A DNA stretch of 64,000 nt. Source: CBDDIP01 sp965279405. GTDB taxonomy: Bacteria; Actinomycetota; Acidimicrobiia; Acidimicrobiales; Ilumatobacteraceae. The notes under the pieces are model-generated. The model worked only from the letters and a program-made list of their open reading frames with translations. It made no database searches and was not told where the DNA came from. Positions 1 through 8,943 of the stretch are shown piece by piece (the first letter of the stretch is position 1; each line of letters begins with the position of its first letter). The stretch spans positions 5,022,001-5,086,000 of the forward strand of contig OZ257157.1 in assembly GCA_965279405.1 (NCBI GenBank), read 5' to 3'. Both the position numbers and the translations under genes were made by a program.

Positions 1-2
1 TC

Positions 3-434
3 GACGAACAGCTCACCGCGATGGAGCTCGTCCAGGCGTGCTGCGACGCCAACGTCCACGACGCCCTCCAAGACACCGACGGCGAGATCCTCAACCTCGG
101 CCGGGCTGTCCGCACCGCCACACGAGCGCAACGGCTGGCGCTCGCGGTCCGGGATCTGCGATGTCGATGGCCAGGCTGCGAAATGCCACCAGGCTGGTGC
201 GACGCACACCACATCATCGAATGGGACCCCGACGGCTTGACCGACCTCATCAACCTTGTGCTGCTCTGCCGACACCACCACACCACCACCCACCTCCCCG
301 GCTACAGCATCAACGGCGACGCCACACACCTCGTCATCAACCTCCCCGACGGCCGCGTGATCGTCTCCGCACCTCCGAAGCCGACAGCTCCAGCACGTGC
401 CGGCACGCTCTTCGACCAGGAGTCCAGCGGATGA
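3..434 (+). CDS. HNH endonuclease, 13E12/DUF222-type, C-terminal part (5' truncated by window)
   Basis: The reading frame is open from base 3, so the gene starts before the window; about 143 C-terminal residues are visible. They carry a Cys/His HNH core: a CRWPGC motif, then WCDAHHI (first His pair), then an LxNLVLLCRHHH segment (central Asn and final His cluster). This arrangement is typical of the C-terminal HNH domain of the actinobacterial 13E12/DUF222 repeat family, which is present in many copies per genome and has poorly defined nuclease roles. The tail after the HNH is Pro/Ala-rich and unremarkable. The N-terminal DUF222 portion would lie upstream and cannot be checked here. The motif assignment is firm; the biological role is unknown. 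Confidence 0.85.
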   Translation, partial: DEQLTAMELVQACCDANVHDALQDTDGEILNLGRAVRTATRAQRLALAVRDLRCRWPGCEMPPGWCDAHHIIEWDPDGLTDLINLVLLCRHHHTTTHLPGYSINGDATHLVINLPDGRVIVSAPPKPTAPARAGTLFDQESSG

Positions 435-485
435 CGGGCACGTTGCGGTTGTGCGACACCGTTCCATGGCGGTTGCGCTGGTGGG

Positions 486-491
486 TAGCGT
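486..491 (+). promoter_or_regulatory. -10-like hexamer TAGCGT upstream of manA
   Basis: TAGCGT (TAnnnT pattern) ends 7 nt before the manA ATG, so a transcript starting about 7 nt downstream would begin at or next to the start codon. No Shine-Dalgarno sequence is visible. It is one of a repeated set of such boxes in this window. Confidence 0.45.
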
Positions 492-498
492 TCGGCAC

Positions 499-1557
499 AT
501 GCGGACGATCGACGGTGTGGTGCGCAACTACGCCTGGGGCGATCAGTACGCCATCCCCCGTTTGCTGGACGTCGAGCCGGATGGCCGACCGTGGGCCGAG
601 CTGTGGCTGGGCACCCATCCCGTGGCGCCCTCGTACATCACCGGCGACGGGGCGCTCGCCGCCGTGTCGGGTGAGCTCCCGTACCTGCTCAAGCTGCTTG
701 CGGCCGGACAACCGCTGTCGCTGCAGACCCACCCGACGCGGGCCCAGGCCGAGGCCGGCTTCGACCGCGAGGAGGCGCTGGGACTCACCTTCGACGCACC
801 GACGCGGGTCTACCGCGACCGGATGCCCAAGCCCGAGGTGCTGTGCGCGCTCACCGAGTTCGACGCGCTGTGCGGCTTTCGTCATCCGGCCGCCACCGCC
901 GAGCTGCTCGGGCACATCGGCGCCACGGATCTGGCCGATCACCTGGCCAACCACGGGTTGGGTGACGTCGTCGCCGCGCTGTACGAGCGGCGGCTGCCCA
1001 TCGAGGCAACACTGGCCGCCTGCGCTCGCAGTGCCCGTCCGGAGGCCGGGCTGGTCAACGACCTGATCGAGCGCTACCCCGGCGACCCGAGCGTGGTGAT
1101 CACGCTGCTGCTCAACCGCGTCGTGCTGGCGCCCGGCGAGGCGATCTTCTTGGGGCCCGGCAACCTGCACGCCTACATCCACGGTGTTGGCGTGGAGGTC
1201 ATGTCGGCCAGCGACAACGTGGTGCGCGGTGGGCTGACGCTGAAGCACGTCGACGTCGCCGAGCTGCTGCGCGTGCTCGACCTCACACCGCTGCTCGAGC
1301 CGATCATCCGCCCGGTCGAGGTGCGCCCCGGTCGCTGGCGCTACGACAGCATCGACACGCCGTTCCGGCTGTGGCGGCTGCTCATCGACGAGACCCTGCA
1401 GCACACGGCCACCGGGCGCGAGCTGCTCCTGTGCACCGACGGTGACGCCGGCGCGATCCATCGTGGGCAGTGCGCGTACCTGGCGCGCAACGAATCGATC
1501 ACGCTCGAGGGCCCGGCGACGGTGTTCCGCGTCGAGGAGACGCTGCCCGGGCTCTGA
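499..1557 (+). CDS. manA: Mannose-6-phosphate isomerase, class I
   Basis: Cytosolic Zn enzyme interconverting fructose-6-phosphate and mannose-6-phosphate, feeding GDP-mannose and glycoconjugate synthesis. The 352-residue product has the type I PMI signatures: LQTHPT near residue 74 (Gln and His zinc ligands), PKPE near residue 110 (Glu ligand), and the long conserved GPGNLHAYIHGVGVEVMSAS segment near 219-238. The frame is open further upstream, but homology begins at MRTIDGVVRNYAWG, so the ATG at 499 is chosen; the upstream extension is low-complexity. Spacing and a -10-like box 7 nt before this ATG fit leaderless expression. It stands alone, between an HNH gene and a convergent secreted-protein gene. 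Confidence 0.93.
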   Translation: MRTIDGVVRNYAWGDQYAIPRLLDVEPDGRPWAELWLGTHPVAPSYITGDGALAAVSGELPYLLKLLAAGQPLSLQTHPTRAQAEAGFDREEALGLTFDAPTRVYRDRMPKPEVLCALTEFDALCGFRHPAATAELLGHIGATDLADHLANHGLGDVVAALYERRLPIEATLAACARSARPEAGLVNDLIERYPGDPSVVITLLLNRVVLAPGEAIFLGPGNLHAYIHGVGVEVMSASDNVVRGGLTLKHVDVAELLRVLDLTPLLEPIIRPVEVRPGRWRYDSIDTPFRLWRLLIDETLQHTATGRELLLCTDGDAGAIHRGQCAYLARNESITLEGPATVFRVEETLPGL

Positions 1558-1569
1558 CCGACCGCCCGA

Positions 1570-4374
1570 TCAGGCGATGGCGCCTGCCGTGTCGATGATG
1601 ACGTCCACACGGGTGTTGCTGAACACGCACACCCCAGACGAGGCATCGACCAGGGTGGCGTTGGCCACGTCTTGGAGCGGGCCGAAGTTGACCGTTGACG
1701 TGCCCTGGTACCCGGCTGCGCACGGGAACACCGCGAGGAACCCGGGGAACGAGGCCCCGCTCACGGTCACGTTGGCCACGAGCGTGGCCGGCCGTGGCGT
1801 GATCACCTGGGTCACCGTGTTCGCGTCCAGCTTGGCGACCGGGTTGCCGAAGCGGGTGTCGGCTTCGCGATCGGGCGCGTACGTCAACAGGCGTTGGGGT
1901 GCTGTGGTGGACCACCAGCCGGTGATGTCGACGATCAACTGCAGCGGGTGCGAGACGAACAGGCACACACGGCGATCATTGGACGGGATCAGCACGGTGA
2001 CGTGGTTCGGCACCGTGTCTCCCGCCCTCGGGTTGAGGTTGGACACCCCGGGTTGAGGGCTGGCGCACGGCCACACCGTCACGAACGACTCCTCACCGAC
2101 CTCGGTCGCCGTCACGTTCAGGCTCACCGCCGTCAGCGTGCCGATCGTCGTCGAACGCGTCGTCAGATCGAGCTGCAGCACCGATCCGGCGAAGCCACCT
2201 TGCGTGCGCGTGTCCCACAACCGATCCGGGGCAGGAACGAAGGCCGAGCCACCGGCCGCGGTCCAGTACCCGTTGGTGTCGATGAGGACGTCGGTTGCGG
2301 CAAGCGTGAACACGCACACCTGCCCGTTGCGCGTACCGACGGTCACCTGGTTCGGCGTGGTCCGGCCGGCGGTGTAGTTCAACGACGAAGTCGCCGGTCG
2401 ATCGCCGCACGGATACACGGTGAGGTAGCCGCTGCCAGCGGGATCGACGGCGGTCACGTTCATGGTGATCGCATCGCCGGGACCGACTGCGAAGGCTCGC
2501 GTCTCGCCAGCGGCCAGCCGTACACCGCCTTGGCCCTGGCGAGTGTCCGCGACTCGGTTGGGTTGCGTGGCGATGAAGCGCAACGGTGGCGGCACGGTCC
2601 AGATCACGAGCCCGTCGTAGAACGCCGCGCCGTTGCCGACCGTGCCCAGCTTGTCCGTCGTCCCATCGGTGAGGTTCAGACGCCACAGGAAGGTCACCGA
2701 GTTGAACGACGACACCACGTATCCGTAGCCGACGGCCACCGACCCCGACGTGGCGACGTCGATGCCACTCGGGATGTCGAAGCCGATCGCCCCACCCGGC
2801 GCGATGTCCATCGTCGCCACCAGGCTCTGGTGGCCCGATGCCGGTGGCGATTGGATGGAGAGCGAACGGATCGACAGGCTGGTGTTGATCGTGTAGGCGG
2901 TGGTCGCGGTGGCACCACCCTCCGAGTTCGTGTAGGCGATCTCCATCGCACTGCTGAAGCCCGGGTTGAGCACGCCGTCGCCGTTGACGCCCGGGTTCGA
3001 TGGCTGTCCCCAGTTGCCGTCGACGACCGAACCGGTGACCGGCGAGATGCGGTAGTTCAACGTCCCTGCATCGACGACGCGGAGCACGTCCTCCACCGGA
3101 TCGAAGTCGATGCCAGAGTTCATGAGCGTGTCGTCCGAGAGGTTGACCTTCGTCACGCCGTCGAAGTCCTGCAGGAACACAAGTCCGGACGAGCCCCCGA
3201 CGGGGATGGCCGAGCCGGTGCGCGGATCGAGGACGTACAGCGTTCCGATGTCGGTGGCTGCGTTGACGCCGAGCCCGTACAGCTGGCCAGTCGACGGGCG
3301 GGCGTCGATGCCGACCAACCGCTCACCTGCCGTCACGCCGCTCACGGCGACCGTCGTGGTCGACGTCGGTGTCGACGGATCGAACGAAACGAGCTGCGTT
3401 CCGCCGTAGGTCATCGCCGTCGCCCACGACTGCCCCAGTTGGATGGCGAGGCCGATCGGCGCGCTCCCACCCGGCCGGCCGATCGCGTGGAGCGCGCCCG
3501 AGGTGAGATCGAGGTCGTACAGGTCGGTGACGCCGCCGATGGTCATCACGGTGTACCCGAAGAGGAAGCTGTCGGCCGGGGTCATGTCGATGTCCCCGGC
3601 GGCGGTCACGTTGACGGTGCTGCCATTGAGCCGCAGCGAGACCGGCGTGAGGGCGCTGTTCGGCGCGTACACGGTGTCGGCGGCCGAGTCGACGACGAAC
3701 CGGAACGTCGATGCCGAGCCTGGCGTCGGGTCGGTGAAGGCCACACCGTCGGCCCCGGCAGCCAGCGCAGCGCGCATGTTCGTTCCTGGCACGCTGCCCG
3801 GCGCACCCCCGAGGTCGTCGTCGACGAACGCACCAGTGTTCGGGTTGATCCGGAAGTCCTGGCCGGTTGTGGTGACCACGGTCAGGCGGTCGGAGCCCGG
3901 TTCGAAGTCGATGCCGAACCGGACACCGTCGATGGCCACCGGCGTCGTCCCGTCCGCGGCGACGAACGTGCCCGGCGACCCGACGGCCGCCGCCCGACCG
4001 GTCTCCTCCGACACGTGGTAGAGCCGCACCGCATGTGTCGTCGAGTTGTAGCCGAGCCCGTAGAGGCCGCCGGTCTGCGGCCGCACGTCGATCGCGACCA
4101 TCGCGTCGCCGGCCACCAGCCCCGTGATCGTCACGGAGCTGCGCGCGACGGTCGGCTGCAGCGTGTCGATCGCCATCAGATGGCCGTCAGCGGTCAGCAG
4201 GGTGAGCGAAGGCGTCGACGCCGGCGCGATCGCATTCGCCTGCCTGGACGCCCAGGGTGTCACCACTCCAGCCGACGTTGCCAGCACGACGACCATCGCC
4301 GCCCGTGAGATCGCCCGTGCCCGTCGACGACGAACCAACACGTCACCGCACTCAGCCACACCGAGTTCCGCCAT
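1570..4374 (-). CDS. Secreted protein with two DUF4394 domains and three C-terminal Cys-containing repeats
   Basis: A 934-residue protein with an Arg-rich N-terminus, a hydrophobic stretch and an Ala-x-Ala type end (signal peptide, about residues 20-48). Two tandem DUF4394-like modules follow; each contains a GLYGLGYN or QLYGLGVN motif, a GIDFxP motif and a YRISP/FRINP motif (roughly residues 50-310 and 320-590). The last third (about 605-934) is three diverged repeats of about 110 residues. Each opens with DTR, has VYPC/VWPC/VFPC in the middle and VCVF or VCLF later, and ends with VDI/IDT-x-G. The paired Cys residues probably form one disulfide per repeat. ATG at 4374 is chosen over an earlier ATG because GGAGGGG lies just upstream. 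Function is unknown; a cell-surface or matrix role is inferred. Confidence 0.8.
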   Translation of the reverse strand: MAELGVAECGDVLVRRRRARAISRAAMVVVLATSAGVVTPWASRQANAIAPASTPSLTLLTADGHLMAIDTLQPTVARSSVTITGLVAGDAMVAIDVRPQTGGLYGLGYNSTTHAVRLYHVSEETGRAAAVGSPGTFVAADGTTPVAIDGVRFGIDFEPGSDRLTVVTTTGQDFRINPNTGAFVDDDLGGAPGSVPGTNMRAALAAGADGVAFTDPTPGSASTFRFVVDSAADTVYAPNSALTPVSLRLNGSTVNVTAAGDIDMTPADSFLFGYTVMTIGGVTDLYDLDLTSGALHAIGRPGGSAPIGLAIQLGQSWATAMTYGGTQLVSFDPSTPTSTTTVAVSGVTAGERLVGIDARPSTGQLYGLGVNAATDIGTLYVLDPRTGSAIPVGGSSGLVFLQDFDGVTKVNLSDDTLMNSGIDFDPVEDVLRVVDAGTLNYRISPVTGSVVDGNWGQPSNPGVNGDGVLNPGFSSAMEIAYTNSEGGATATTAYTINTSLSIRSLSIQSPPASGHQSLVATMDIAPGGAIGFDIPSGIDVATSGSVAVGYGYVVSSFNSVTFLWRLNLTDGTTDKLGTVGNGAAFYDGLVIWTVPPPLRFIATQPNRVADTRQGQGGVRLAAGETRAFAVGPGDAITMNVTAVDPAGSGYLTVYPCGDRPATSSLNYTAGRTTPNQVTVGTRNGQVCVFTLAATDVLIDTNGYWTAAGGSAFVPAPDRLWDTRTQGGFAGSVLQLDLTTRSTTIGTLTAVSLNVTATEVGEESFVTVWPCASPQPGVSNLNPRAGDTVPNHVTVLIPSNDRRVCLFVSHPLQLIVDITGWWSTTAPQRLLTYAPDREADTRFGNPVAKLDANTVTQVITPRPATLVANVTVSGASFPGFLAVFPCAAGYQGTSTVNFGPLQDVANATLVDASSGVCVFSNTRVDVIIDTAGAIA

Positions 4375-4432
4375 TGCATCCCCTCCACGTCGCACGTTCC
4401 GAGGTCATTGTGGCAGACCGTGCGGAGGAGCT

Positions 4433-5215
4433 CTACAGCAGCAAGACGGCGTCGAGGGCGAGGTCGAGCAGGCGGTCGCGGGCGCTGGTCTGGTGCTCCC
4501 AGTTGCGGTGGTCCCACTCCGCCGCGCTGACGTCGTCGCCGGCGTAGAGCAACTGGCCGTAGACGACGCCGCGGAACGCAGCGGCGGCGAACATCGCCGA
4601 CGCTTCCATCTCCACGGCCAGGCAACCCTGCTCGCGCCGGCGGGCCACCTTGGCCGGCGTCTCACGGAAGAACGCGTCGGTGGTCCAGGTGAGACCACGA
4701 TCGTGTGGCACGCCGGCTTCGGACAGAACGCGGTCGATCGCCGCCAGCGCGCGCGGGTGCGGTGCGACCACGGCGTCGGCCGGGGCGTAGTGGTACGAGG
4801 TGCCCTCGTCGCGGATCGCGCCCGTCGGCACGATCACGTGGCCGACGTCGAAGCCGGGACGCACGATCCCCGCTCCCCCGCAGCCGATGATGCTCGTCGC
4901 GCCCAGCGACATGACCACTTCGAGCGACGTGACCGCGGCCGGCGCGCCGACGCCGGGGCTGACCAGCGCGACGGGCTGACCGCGGTGCTCGATGACGCAG
5001 ATCGCGTGGTCGCCGTGCTCGAACGGCACGTGGTGCAGCGGTTCGATGCCTGCGGTGCGCTCGCGCACCACGTTGCCGAACCAGCACATCACGGCCCGGC
5101 TGGGGAAGCCGAGCATCGGCGGATGGATCGACGGGTTGATCACCGCGTCCACCGCCGGATCGAACTCGTGCAGCGGCAGGTGCACGGGTGTCGGCGCGGG
5201 CAACGCGTCGCTCAC
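4433..5215 (-). CDS. Nucleoside phosphorylase family protein (PNP/UDP phosphorylase fold)
   Basis: A 260-residue enzyme of the PNP_UDP_1 superfamily, which cleaves ribosides with phosphate or water in purine or pyrimidine salvage. Visible family features are a central SPGVGAPAA segment, a GATSIIGCGGAG strand-loop, and ECLAVEMEASA-like CLAVEMEASAMFAAA near the C-terminal third (the Glu-Met-Glu ribose-binding signature). The GTG start at 5215 overlaps the ispG stop as GTGA, so it is probably translated with ispG. Substrate (uridine, AMP, MTA or other) cannot be fixed from the sequence; the C-terminal YAGDDVSAAEWDHR segment is closest to uridine-phosphorylase or AMP-nucleosidase-like proteins. 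It is last in the rpsB-ispG gene block. Confidence 0.82.
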   Translation of the reverse strand: MSDALPAPTPVHLPLHEFDPAVDAVINPSIHPPMLGFPSRAVMCWFGNVVRERTAGIEPLHHVPFEHGDHAICVIEHRGQPVALVSPGVGAPAAVTSLEVVMSLGATSIIGCGGAGIVRPGFDVGHVIVPTGAIRDEGTSYHYAPADAVVAPHPRALAAIDRVLSEAGVPHDRGLTWTTDAFFRETPAKVARRREQGCLAVEMEASAMFAAAAFRGVVYGQLLYAGDDVSAAEWDHRNWEHQTSARDRLLDLALDAVLLL

Positions 5216-6429
5216 CCGCCCGACACCGTCTTGCGGATCTCGACGATCTTCTCGTTGGCGTGGTTGGCGTCGTCGCCCTGATCCCCGAGCAGCTTGGCCC
5301 GGTCCTTCGCCGCCTCCCGCTCGGCCAGCGCGGTGTCGACCCGGGCCAGCGCCGCGTCGGTGCCGTGCTCGTGGATGAACTCCGCCCACTCGACCAGCGC
5401 GTCGACCATCTCGGCCTCCGGCACGACGGCCACGTTGCGACCCTTGACGAACAGATGGCCGCGCTTGTTCCCGGCGGCGATGCCGAGGTCGGCCTCGCGA
5501 GCCTCACCCGGCCCGTTGACGACGCAGCCCATCACCGCCACCTGCAACGGGATCTTGCGATCGCCGAAGGCCTCCATCGCCCGCTTGGCCACGTCGATCA
5601 CGTCGATCTCGGCGCGCCCGCAGGACGGGCAGGCGATGAGGTCGACGTTCTTGCGCTCACGCAGCCCGAGCGACTCGAGCAGCTGGCGCCCCGCTCGCGC
5701 CTCCTCGACCGGGTCGGCGGTGAGCGAGTAGCGGATGGTGTCGCCGATGCCCTCGAGCAACAACGTGGCGATGCCGGCCGTGGCCTTCACCAGACCGGCC
5801 GGCGGCGGACCGGCCTCGGTGACGCCGAGGTGCAGCGGCGCGTCGGTTGCCTCGCTGAGCTGGCGGTAGGCCTCGACCATCAACGGCACGTTCGACGCCT
5901 TGACGCTGATCTTGTAGTCGTGGAAGTCGACGTCCTCGAAGTAGGCGATCTCCTGCAGCGCGCTCTCGACCATCGCCTCGGGGGTGATCCCGCCGTGCTT
6001 CTCGTAGAGCGCCGGATCCAGTGAGCCGCCGTTGACCCCGATGCGGATCGGCAGGCCGCGATCCTTGGCCTCGGCAGCGACCGCCTTGATGTGCTCGGGC
6101 CGGCGGATGTTGCCGGGGTTCAGGCGCAGGCCGTGGACGCCGGCCTCCATCGCCGCCAGCGCCATCTTGTACTGGTGGTGGATGTCGGCGATGACCGGGA
6201 TCGGCGAGCGGGGCACGATCTGCGCCAGACCCTCCGCCGCCTCGGCCTCGTTGCACGTGCAGCGAACGATGTCGCAGCCGGCAGCGGCCAGCGCGTAGAT
6301 CTGCTGGAGGGTGCCCTCGACGTCGGCCGTCTTGGTGATCGTCATCGACTGCACCGTGATCGGCGAGCCACCGCCCACCGGCACCTTGCCGACGTGGATC
6401 TGCCGAGTGGTGCGACGTTCGAAGCTCAC
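5212..6429 (-). CDS. ispG: 4-hydroxy-3-methylbut-2-enyl diphosphate synthase (flavodoxin/ferredoxin)
   Basis: Penultimate MEP-pathway enzyme, a [4Fe-4S] protein converting MEcPP to HMBPP. The 405-residue product has the TIM-barrel start (ITVQSMTITKTADV), the DIHHQYKMALAAMEAGVHGLR block and the cluster ligands CPSCGRAEID and MGCVVNGPGEA in the C-terminal domain. GTG at 6429 is chosen because homology starts at SFERRTTRQIHVG; the long upstream extension is an out-of-frame shadow of the neighbouring protease gene. dxr, an earlier enzyme of the same pathway, lies two genes upstream with the site-2 protease between them, the conserved actinobacterial order. Its stop overlaps the next gene's GTG. 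Confidence 0.96.
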   Translation of the reverse strand: MSFERRTTRQIHVGKVPVGGGSPITVQSMTITKTADVEGTLQQIYALAAAGCDIVRCTCNEAEAAEGLAQIVPRSPIPVIADIHHQYKMALAAMEAGVHGLRLNPGNIRRPEHIKAVAAEAKDRGLPIRIGVNGGSLDPALYEKHGGITPEAMVESALQEIAYFEDVDFHDYKISVKASNVPLMVEAYRQLSEATDAPLHLGVTEAGPPPAGLVKATAGIATLLLEGIGDTIRYSLTADPVEEARAGRQLLESLGLRERKNVDLIACPSCGRAEIDVIDVAKRAMEAFGDRKIPLQVAVMGCVVNGPGEAREADLGIAAGNKRGHLFVKGRNVAVVPEAEMVDALVEWAEFIHEHGTDAALARVDTALAEREAAKDRAKLLGDQGDDANHANEKIVEIRKTVSGG

Positions 6430-6464
6430 GACGTCCAGTGTGCCACCAGAAGCTGACGGCTGGG

Positions 6465-7718
6465 CTACAGGGGTTTGGCGATGTCCAGGTAGAAGGCGGT
6501 GAAGAACAGCAGCGCGATCAGCGCCATCGTGCCCATCGCCACCGGGATCATCTTGGCGATGTCGGCCCGGTACGGAGGGCGACCGCGGCGCGACCGAAGG
6601 CGCTCGTAGGTGGCGATCGCCGCGTGGCCACCGTCGAACGGCAGCAGCGGGATCAGGTTGAACAACCCGATGAACACGTTGACCCCGGCCAGCGTCAGCA
6701 GGATGCCGGCGAGCCCGAGCTCGGATCCGATGGTGCTGCTGGCCTGGCTGATCCCGACGACCGTGCTCGGTCGGGTGGTGGGGTCGTCGTTGGTGCCGAC
6801 GAGGTGCTGGTAGAGGTTGACCGGGTTGACCACCTTGACGACCCCGACCACGCTGTTCCACGCCACATCGGCACCGTCGGTGAACGTGTGGGTGAACGCA
6901 TCGGCGATCGACTGGTTGTTCCAGTGCTGGCGGTCGTAGGGCTGGACGCCCAGGTAGGCGAGACCCTTGTTCGGTCCCTCGTTCGGGTTGGCGCCGAGCG
7001 TCACCGGCACCGTCAGCGTCTGTCCGCCACGGAGCACCGTGACCTGGACCACCTCGCCGGGCTGGTGGGTGACGATCGTGTCGACGAGCTGCTGGGGCGA
7101 CGTTGCGGCGACGCCTGCGAGGCTGACGACGACGTCGTCCTCGAGCAACCCGGCCTTGCCGGCCGGCCCGTCAGCCGTCGGCGCAATGGAGACGCGGTTG
7201 GTGTCGACGCGCTGCCCGTTGGTCGCGTAGACGGCGAAGAACAGGACGATGGCAATGGTGAAGTGCATCAACGATCCGGCCGTGATCACCAGCAGTCGGC
7301 GCGGGTAGCTCTTCGATCGGTAGGCCCGCGACTCGTCCTCGGGCTCGACCTCGTCGAGGTTGTTCATCCCGATGATGCGCACGAACGCGCCCAACGGGTA
7401 CAGCCGCACGCCGTACTCCGTCTCGCCGCGCTGGAAGCTCCACAGCTTGGGCCCCATGAACAGGAAGAACTGGGTGGCCTTCATCCCGGTCAACTTGGCC
7501 GTCACGAAGTGGCCCGTCTCGTGCAGGAAGATGCTGACCAGCAGACCGAGCACGAAGACCAGGGCCCAACCGCTCCAGAACCCGAGCAGCACGAGCAGGC
7601 CGACGATCACGCCGATGCCGATGATCGCGCGCGGGCCTCCCTGGGTCTGGTCCGCTTCCGGTCCGTCGGTGCCGCCGGCCATCACTTCGTTGCGGAACTT
7701 GAGGTAGGTGTCGCTCAC
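6465..7718 (-). CDS. rip1: Site-2 intramembrane zinc metalloprotease (RseP/Rip1 family, M50)
   Basis: Membrane-embedded protease that cleaves membrane-anchored regulators such as anti-sigma factors. In the 417-residue product a first transmembrane helix carries HETGH (residues 66-70; HExxH zinc motif). A following segment has GAFVRIIGMNN, a PDZ domain spans about 175-260, and NLIPLLPFDGGH (354-365) supplies the third ligand, with Asp in the usual LDG position replaced by PFDG. A final helix ends the protein. The GTG start overlaps the dxr stop as GTGA, giving translational coupling. The position between dxr and ispG is conserved in actinobacteria. Substrates are not visible in this window. 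Confidence 0.94.
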   Translation of the reverse strand: MSDTYLKFRNEVMAGGTDGPEADQTQGGPRAIIGIGVIVGLLVLLGFWSGWALVFVLGLLVSIFLHETGHFVTAKLTGMKATQFFLFMGPKLWSFQRGETEYGVRLYPLGAFVRIIGMNNLDEVEPEDESRAYRSKSYPRRLLVITAGSLMHFTIAIVLFFAVYATNGQRVDTNRVSIAPTADGPAGKAGLLEDDVVVSLAGVAATSPQQLVDTIVTHQPGEVVQVTVLRGGQTLTVPVTLGANPNEGPNKGLAYLGVQPYDRQHWNNQSIADAFTHTFTDGADVAWNSVVGVVKVVNPVNLYQHLVGTNDDPTTRPSTVVGISQASSTIGSELGLAGILLTLAGVNVFIGLFNLIPLLPFDGGHAAIATYERLRSRRGRPPYRADIAKMIPVAMGTMALIALLFFTAFYLDIAKPL

Positions 7719-8884
7719 GTGAGCCTTTCGGTGAACTGATCGACGATCTGTGCCGCCACGAGTCTGGCCTGCGCGTCCGCTGCTCTGACGTCGGCAACGG
7801 TCAACTGGTTCACATCATCGGCACGATCGTCGTGCTGCTGCAGCGCGGCGTCGCAGATCTCGCCGATCTGCGTCCAGCGCAGCCGACCGTCCAGGAAGGC
7901 CTCAACGGCCACCTCGTTGGCGGCGCTGAGCCACGCGGGAGCGGTGCCACCGACCCGGCCGGCCTCGTAGGCCAGGGCCAAGCAGCGGAAGGTGATTAGG
8001 TCGGGCGCTTCGAAGGTCAGCGTGCCGAGGGTGGCCCAGTCGATGCGGCCGAACGGGGTGCCGATCCGCGCCGGGTAGGCCAGCGCGTACCCGATCGGCA
8101 GACGCATGTCGGGCATGCTCAGCTGGGCGATCGTCGAGCCGTCGGTGAACTCGACCATCGAGTGGACCACGGACTGCGGGTGGACGACGACCTCGATGCG
8201 GTCGTAGTCCACGCCGAACAGCTCGTGGGCCTCGATCACCTCGAGTCCCTTGTTCATCAGCGTGCTCGAGTCGATGGTGATCTTCGGACCCATCTTCCAC
8301 GTCGGATGGGCCAGTGCCTGCTCGACACCCACGTCGATCAGATCGGCGGTGGTGCGACCACGGAACGGGCCGCCGCTGGCGGTGAGCACGATGCGCGAGA
8401 CCTCGCGGTCAGGAGCGACGCTGGACCGCAGGCACTGGTGCACGGCGCAGTGCTCGCTGTCGACGGGCACCAGCTCCGCGCCGGGGGTCGAGCGCAACGG
8501 CTGCACGACCGGGCCGGCGGCGATCAGGCTCTCCTTGTTGGCCAGTGCCAGGCGCTTGCCGAGCTCCAGCGTGCGGATCGTCACCGGCAACCCGGCGAAC
8601 CCGACCACGGCGTTGACGACGACGTCAGCGCTCTCGGCCAGCAGCGCCAGGTCGTCGACGACGGTGGCGAACGGCAGTCGATCGGCCACCTCGGCGCGCC
8701 GAGCCGGGTCGGCAACGGCGACCATGGACGGCCGGAACTCCAGGGCTTGCTCGACGAGCACGTCCACCGACGACGACACGCCGAGCCCGACCACCTCGTA
8801 GGCACCCGGTTCGGCGCGCACGACGTCGAGCGTCTGCGTTCCGATCGAGCCGGACGAACCGGCGATGGCAACCCGAACGGTCAT
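7715..8884 (-). CDS. dxr: 1-deoxy-D-xylulose-5-phosphate reductoisomerase
   Basis: First committed MEP-pathway step, the NADPH-dependent conversion of DXP to MEP. The 389-residue product starts with a Rossmann motif GSSGSIGTQTLDV (residues 9-21), then has ANKESLI, the metal/substrate segment VDSEHCAVHQCL, SGGPFRG and the LMNKGLEVIEAHELF motif, all diagnostic. Length matches the family. It lies upstream of and overlapping the site-2 protease, and about 60 bases downstream of cdsA, in the shared minus-strand block. Confidence 0.97.
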   Translation of the reverse strand: MTVRVAIAGSSGSIGTQTLDVVRAEPGAYEVVGLGVSSSVDVLVEQALEFRPSMVAVADPARRAEVADRLPFATVVDDLALLAESADVVVNAVVGFAGLPVTIRTLELGKRLALANKESLIAAGPVVQPLRSTPGAELVPVDSEHCAVHQCLRSSVAPDREVSRIVLTASGGPFRGRTTADLIDVGVEQALAHPTWKMGPKITIDSSTLMNKGLEVIEAHELFGVDYDRIEVVVHPQSVVHSMVEFTDGSTIAQLSMPDMRLPIGYALAYPARIGTPFGRIDWATLGTLTFEAPDLITFRCLALAYEAGRVGGTAPAWLSAANEVAVEAFLDGRLRWTQIGEICDAALQQHDDRADDVNQLTVADVRAADAQARLVAAQIVDQFTERLT

Positions 8885-8943
8885 GCGACCCAGTCTCGCA
8901 GCGAGTTCGCTACTTGGTCGCTGCGCTCGACGCGGCTACTGCG

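Noticed and set aside
1894..4308. 804-residue open frame opposite the DUF4394 protein
   Set aside because: Arg/His-rich shadow frame caused by high GC; no domains or start signal, and the minus strand has a clear signal peptide and repeats.
5187..6861. Long N-terminal extension of ispG to 6861
   Set aside because: The extra 144 residues are a shadow of the site-2 protease gene; homology begins at the GTG 6429.
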